Positions 14,663 through 17,727 of a stretch of 17,727 bases of DNA are shown in pieces (positions within the stretch are counted from its first letter, which is position 1; every line of letters begins with the position of its first letter). The translations under genes were made by a program, and so were the position numbers. The notes under the pieces were generated by a model, which was not told the DNA's origin, did no database searches, and worked only from the letters and a program-made list of their open reading frames with translations. The DNA is taken from NCBI GenBank assembly GCA_021784205.1, contig JAJXTB010000044.1:1-17727 (forward strand), written 5' to 3'. The stretch comes from Actinomycetes bacterium. GTDB taxonomy: Bacteria; Actinomycetota; Acidimicrobiia; Acidimicrobiales; RAAP-2.

Positions 14663-14741
14663 TCCCATCGGTGATGGGAACGAACCCTGCTGCGTTTTCC
14701 GCGCAGCCCGGCACGCCGGACCAGAGGGAAAGGAAGTGGCC
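14663..14741 (+). promoter_or_regulatory. Structured leader of the rpsF operon, possible S6:S18 autoregulatory element
   Basis: The leader contains a 7-bp hairpin (TCCCATC/GATGGGA, 14663-14679), a 6-bp hairpin with a T-rich loop (GCTGCG/CGCAGC, 14689-14707) and complementary CCGGC/GCCGG (14708-14719) just before the ribosome binding site. Many bacteria control rpsF operons by S6:S18 binding to an rRNA-like leader. I can see structure but not a verified match to that motif. Confidence 0.3.
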
Positions 14742-15080
14742 ATGAGGCCCTATGAGACCATGATTGTCTTCGACACCGCCGTCGATGCACAGTTGATCCA
14801 GGTAGCGCTCGACCGAGCACTCGAGACAATCCGTACGAATGGTGGAACCCCAGGAACCATCGACCGTTGGGGTAAGCGCCCATTGGCGTACGAGATCAAG
14901 AAGCGCAAAGAGGGTTACTACGTACTCGTCGAGTTCGCCGGAGTAACGGCGACCGTCGACGAGCTGCACCGGATCTTGACCCTGTCCGATGAAGTCCTGC
15001 GCTTCAAGATTCTTCGTCGAATCGAGCGGACCACTCGTCGCGTCCCAGCGACGGCACCGGCCCGCTCCGAAGAAGGTTAA
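14742..15080 (+). CDS. rpsF: 30S ribosomal protein S6
   Basis: Component of the 30S platform that pairs with S18. The 112-aa protein begins MRPYETMIVFD and has the typical WGKRPLAYEIKKRKEGYY central motif and a C-terminal RFKILRRIE strand, followed by a short variable tail. ATG 14742 is preceded by AGGGAAAGGA with 7 nt spacing; GTG 14736 (two codons longer) would sit only one base after the ribosome binding site. First gene of rpsF-ssb-rpsR-rplI; ssb begins 9 nt after its stop. Its composition is less GC-rich than panB, as often seen for highly expressed genes. Confidence 0.97.
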   Translation: MRPYETMIVFDTAVDAQLIQVALDRALETIRTNGGTPGTIDRWGKRPLAYEIKKRKEGYYVLVEFAGVTATVDELHRILTLSDEVLRFKILRRIERTTRRVPATAPARSEEG

Positions 15081-15089
15081 GGAGAGCAG

Positions 15090-15539
15090 ATGCCTGACAA
15101 CACCATCACGATCGTGGGCAACATCACGCGCGATCCGGAGTTGAAGTTCCTCAACAGCGGCCAGGCCGCGGTTCGCCTGTCAGTGGCGGTGAACCGGCGC
15201 TGGCAGAATCGCCAGACCCAGGAGTGGGAAGAGCGCGTCTCGTACTTCGAGGTGACCGGGTACGGCCCGATGGCCGAAAACGCCGCGAACTCGCTGTCCA
15301 AGGGCACCCGCGTGGTCGTCACGGGCCGGCTGGAGCAGCGCAGCTGGGAGACCGAGAACGGCGACAAGCGTTCGATCGTCGAGATCAACGCCGACGAGAT
15401 CGCCCCATCACTGCGCTTCGCCACCGCGGCCGTCACCAAGACGCCGCGTCCCGACGCGCCGTACCGCGACGCCGAACGCCCATCAACGCCCCGAACCAAC
15501 GAACCCACCACGTACGCCTACGACGAGGAGCCTTTCTAA
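15090..15539 (+). CDS. ssb: Single-stranded DNA-binding protein
   Basis: Homotetrameric protein that coats single-stranded DNA at forks and repair sites and recruits partners by its C-terminal tip. The 149-aa protein has an OB-fold of about 115 residues ([14 protein letters not shown] at the N-terminus, [14 protein letters not shown], then [15 protein letters not shown]), a short proline/threonine-rich linker and the acidic tip YDEEPF. The linker is shorter than in many actinobacterial Ssb proteins. Its ribosome binding site AAGGAG lies 5 nt before ATG. Its stop overlaps the rpsR start by one base (TAATG), and GAGGAG encoding part of the acidic tip doubles as the rpsR ribosome binding site. 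Confidence 0.97.
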   Translation: MPDNTITIVGNITRDPELKFLNSGQAAVRLSVAVNRRWQNRQTQEWEERVSYFEVTGYGPMAENAANSLSKGTRVVVTGRLEQRSWETENGDKRSIVEINADEIAPSLRFATAAVTKTPRPDAPYRDAERPSTPRTNEPTTYAYDEEPF

Positions 15540-15991
15540 TGCCACGTATCAATAACCCCAAGCCGCCAAAGCGCGCGCCGAAGATCGACACGCGCCGCGG
15601 CGTGAAGAAGAAGCCGTGCGCCTTCTGCCAGCACGGCGTCGGCACGGTCGACTACAAGGACTTGGCCCAGTTGCGCAAGTACATCTCGGACCGCGGCAAG
15701 ATCCGCGGGCGCCGGGTGTCGGGCAACTGCCAGCAGCACCAGCGTGACGTCACCGACGCGATCAAGACCGCCCGCGAGTTGGCGCTCCTGCCCTACACCC
15801 AGCGGACCGTGACCGAGCGTCGCGGCGGCCGCGGTGGCCGTGACGACCGCGGACCGCGCGGTCCGCGCCCCGACCGTGACGCGGCCGTGGCCGAGGTCGA
15901 AGCGCCTGAGGTCAGTGCCGACGACGCGATGCTCGAGGACGCGAGCGAAGCGGCCGCGGTGTTCATGTCTTCCGAGGAGGTCGGCGAATGA
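15539..15991 (+). CDS. rpsR: 30S ribosomal protein S18 with long C-terminal extension
   Basis: 30S platform protein that binds S6. The conserved core covers about residues 22-88, with CAFC (27-30), C64 and H67, i.e. the zinc-binding C+ form, then [15 protein letters not shown] and LALLPYT. S18 normally ends near here at about 75-90 residues. This one reaches 150 aa: a basic R/G-rich segment ([12 protein letters not shown], about 94-112) and then an acidic, alanine-rich tail (to SSEEVGE). The start is ATG overlapping the ssb stop, with GAGGAG 8 nt upstream. It overlaps rplI by 4 nt (ATGA), and the GAGGAGG coding for the tail is the rplI ribosome binding site. Confidence 0.95.
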   Translation: MPRINNPKPPKRAPKIDTRRGVKKKPCAFCQHGVGTVDYKDLAQLRKYISDRGKIRGRRVSGNCQQHQRDVTDAIKTARELALLPYTQRTVTERRGGRGGRDDRGPRGPRPDRDAAVAEVEAPEVSADDAMLEDASEAAAVFMSSEEVGE

Positions 15992-16434
15992 AGATCTTGT
16001 TGCGCAGTGATGTCCAGGGACTCGGACGTCGCGGAGACATCGTGGACGTCAAGACTGGCTACGCGCGGAACTATCTGCTCCCGACGGGCGTGGCGCTGGC
16101 CGCCACCGACACGATGGAGTTGCAGGCCGCGTCGATGCGAAAGTCGCGCGACCTGCGCGACGCCCAGAGTCGCGAAGCGGCGATGACCCAGCGTTCCGTC
16201 ATAGAGGCCGCGACGGTCACGGTGGCGGCGCGCGCGGGCAGCAATGGTCGCCTGTTCGGTTCAGTGACCGAGGCCGACATCGTCAACGCCCTGCGTACCG
16301 CGACGGGGATCTCCCTCGACCGCACGGCAATCCACCTCGCCGAGCACCTCAAGGAGGTCGGCTCGGCGACGGCGAGCGCCACGTTGTTCGACGGCGTGGA
16401 GGCCACGATCACCGTCGAGGTGGTCGCCAAGTAA
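15988..16434 (+). CDS. rplI: 50S ribosomal protein L9
   Basis: Two-domain protein at the base of the L1 stalk of the 50S subunit. The 148-aa product is of standard length. The N-terminal rRNA-binding domain carries the signature [21 protein letters not shown] (about 12-32), a long connecting helix follows (about 40-75), then the C-terminal domain begins near [14 protein letters not shown]. It starts at an ATGA overlap with rpsR behind a strong AGGAGG at 7 nt. Last gene before the hairpin terminator at 16455-16485. Confidence 0.98.
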   Translation: MKILLRSDVQGLGRRGDIVDVKTGYARNYLLPTGVALAATDTMELQAASMRKSRDLRDAQSREAAMTQRSVIEAATVTVAARAGSNGRLFGSVTEADIVNALRTATGISLDRTAIHLAEHLKEVGSATASATLFDGVEATITVEVVAK

Positions 16435-16454
16435 CTCCCAGTTTCCGAGTGGTG

Positions 16455-16485
16455 ACGACGCGCCGGGTTCTTCCCGGCGCGTCGT
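16455..16485 (+). terminator. Terminator after rplI
   Basis: Perfect 13-bp GC-rich stem (ACGACGCGCCGGG with its complement), 5-nt loop TTCTT, followed by TGCGTT. It starts 20 nt after the rplI stop and separates the ribosomal operon from dnaB. Confidence 0.85.
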
Positions 16486-16603
16486 TGCGTTCTGGGCGTG
16501 TCACAGGGACGGTGCAGGATGGGGTGGTGAGGTTGAGCACAGGGTTTTCCCCACGTTGTTGTTCTTGCGTTCCACAGGCGTTGTCGGCGACCGTTGATGT
16601 CTT
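16486..16603. other. dnaB upstream region with DnaA-like motifs
   Basis: 118 bp without a gene. It holds TTGAGCACA (16533-16541, two mismatches to TTGTCCACA) and GTTTTCCCCA (16544-16553), the same 10-mer that occurs at 2851-2860 after parB. The sites are weak singly. Confidence 0.25.
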
Positions 16604-17727
16604 ATGACGCAACTTGAATCGGACCGTAGCCGTACGCTGCCGGGCGGCGGCCGGGTACCCCCGAGCGCCCTCGAAGCCGAGGAGTCGCTCATCGGCGCAA
16701 TGCTTCTGTCACCGGAGGCCGTGAGCATCGCGTACGAGACGGTGAGCGCGGAGGACTTCTATCGCCCTCTGCACGGGCAGATCTTCACCGCCATCGTCGC
16801 GCTGGTCAACGCGGCCGAACCGGTCGACTACGTGACGGTTCAGGCGAAACTCCAAGAACACGGTGCCGCTGCCGTCGAGCTCGCGGTCCTGTCGTCGCTC
16901 CAGCTCAACACGCCGTCGGCCGCGAACGCCCAGCACTACGCCGAGATCGTGCGCGACAAGGCCCAGCAACGGCGCCTGATCGCGGTCGCCGGCGAGGTGG
17001 TGGACGTCGCCTATCGCCCGACCGACGACGTGGTGGGACTGATCGACGAGGCCGAACGCAAGATCAACGCCATCGCCGACAACCGACGCATCGACTCGGT
17101 CTCGCTGCTCCAGGGGTTGCTGCTCGAAGAGGCCAACATCCTCGAGACCCGCGGCGAGACCCGGGGGCAGCTGAACGGACTGGAGACGGGTTACCGGTCG
17201 CTCGACCTCGTGCTCCAGGGGCTCCAACCGACCAGTCTCACCATCGTGGGCGCCCGACCCGGTACCGGTAAGACCGCGTTCGCCCTCGGCGTCCTCGTGC
17301 ACGTCGGCGCCGTCGTCGGACGGCCCGCGCTCTACTTCTCGCTCGAGATGAGCCGACAGGAGTTGGCCGAGCGCATCCTCGCGTCGACGGCTCGAATCGA
17401 CTCGTCGAAGCTGCGCACCGGAGACCTCAACGACAACGACTGGCGGATCGCCCACGAGGCGTTCAGTTTCCTCGCACCGGCGAAGATCTTCATCGATGAC
17501 AACCCGTCCCTGACGGTGATGGACGTGCGCGCCCGCGCACGGCGGATCAAACAGCAACAGGGTGACCTCGGCGTCGTGATCGTCGACTACATCCAACTCA
17601 TGAGCTCGCGCTCGCGCGCTGAGAATCGCCAGGTCGAGGTATCCGAGATGAGCCGATCGCTCAAGATCCTCGCCCGTGAGCTCCAGTGCCCGGTCATCGC
17701 GCTGTCCCAGCTGTCGCGAAAGTTGGA
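16604..17727 (+). CDS. dnaB: Replicative DNA helicase DnaB (5' part, cut by window end)
   Basis: Hexameric 5'-3' helicase of the replication fork. The window holds 374 complete codons. The N-terminal domain begins after a short variable lead (PPSALEAEESLIGAMLLS) with DFYRPLHGQIF. The RecA-like motor starts near GQLNGLETGYRSLD and carries Walker A GARPGTGK (216-223), LEMSRQEL, and Walker B VVIVDYIQLM. The final residues before the edge read LSQLSRKL, motif H4 of the family. Mycobacterial DnaB can carry inteins at such motifs; none is present in the visible part. ATG 16604 has no good ribosome binding site; a second ATG at 16596 is out of frame. Confidence 0.96.
   Translation, partial: MTQLESDRSRTLPGGGRVPPSALEAEESLIGAMLLSPEAVSIAYETVSAEDFYRPLHGQIFTAIVALVNAAEPVDYVTVQAKLQEHGAAAVELAVLSSLQLNTPSAANAQHYAEIVRDKAQQRRLIAVAGEVVDVAYRPTDDVVGLIDEAERKINAIADNRRIDSVSLLQGLLLEEANILETRGETRGQLNGLETGYRSLDLVLQGLQPTSLTIVGARPGTGKTAFALGVLVHVGAVVGRPALYFSLEMSRQELAERILASTARIDSSKLRTGDLNDNDWRIAHEAFSFLAPAKIFIDDNPSLTVMDVRARARRIKQQQGDLGVVIVDYIQLMSSRSRAENRQVEVSEMSRSLKILARELQCPVIALSQLSRKL

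Noticed and set aside
16596..16598. Alternative ATG for dnaB
   Set aside because: Out of frame with the helicase reading frame.
17249..17272. Intein in the DnaB P-loop, as in some mycobacteria
   Set aside because: The Walker A motif and the surrounding sequence are uninterrupted.

Overview
This window looks like the origin-proximal region of an actinobacterial chromosome (phylum Actinomycetota; an Acidimicrobiia-like lineage is my guess, not proven). The reasons are the gene set and its order (parS sites, parA-parB, a CwlM-type protein, trxA, trxB, murJ, a DUF6049 protein, pcnB/cca, ino1 with a PadR regulator, a DUF5318 protein, then rpsF-ssb-rpsR-rplI-dnaB), a high-GC sequence over most of its length, and many GTG starts. 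It is a housekeeping region. I see no insertion sequence, prophage, CRISPR array, tRNA or rRNA.

Layout. Positions 1-1128 hold no convincing gene but carry three perfect 16-bp parS sites and a probable parAB promoter. parA and parB follow on the plus strand and overlap by 8 nt. Positions 2819-2954, between the convergent parB and cwlM-like genes, hold a cluster of DnaA-box-like sequences. A long minus-strand block follows, made of two units. DUF6049-murJ-degV runs from 10044 down to 5640 and concerns the cell envelope. A small two-helix membrane protein with trxB, trxA and the cwlM-like gene runs from 5613 down to 2955 and combines redox and cell-wall control. pcnB diverges from DUF6049 and converges on ino1 at a perfect 38-bp palindromic terminator. 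The minus-strand pair padR-ino1 (inositol phosphate synthesis) diverges from DUF5318-panB on the plus strand. The window ends in rpsF-ssb-rpsR-rplI, a hairpin terminator, and dnaB cut off by the window edge.

How the genes work together. ParA, ParB and parS segregate the origin region. Ssb and DnaB act at the replication fork. MurJ and the CwlM-like protein concern peptidoglycan precursor export and control. TrxA and TrxB form a thiol redox pair. Ino1 starts the route to inositol-containing lipids and thiols, and PanB starts pantothenate/CoA synthesis.

Most notable points: a CwlM-like protein whose zinc-ligand motifs are lost; several genes whose start codon lies 6-8 nt after a TAnnnT -10 box, suggesting leaderless mRNAs; a ribosomal protein S18 with a tail of about 60 residues; a 38-bp near-palindrome around the parS nearest parA that touches the predicted promoter; and a gene order that joins two origin arms which in Mycobacterium lie on opposite sides of dnaA. 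None of these amounts to a clearly new system.
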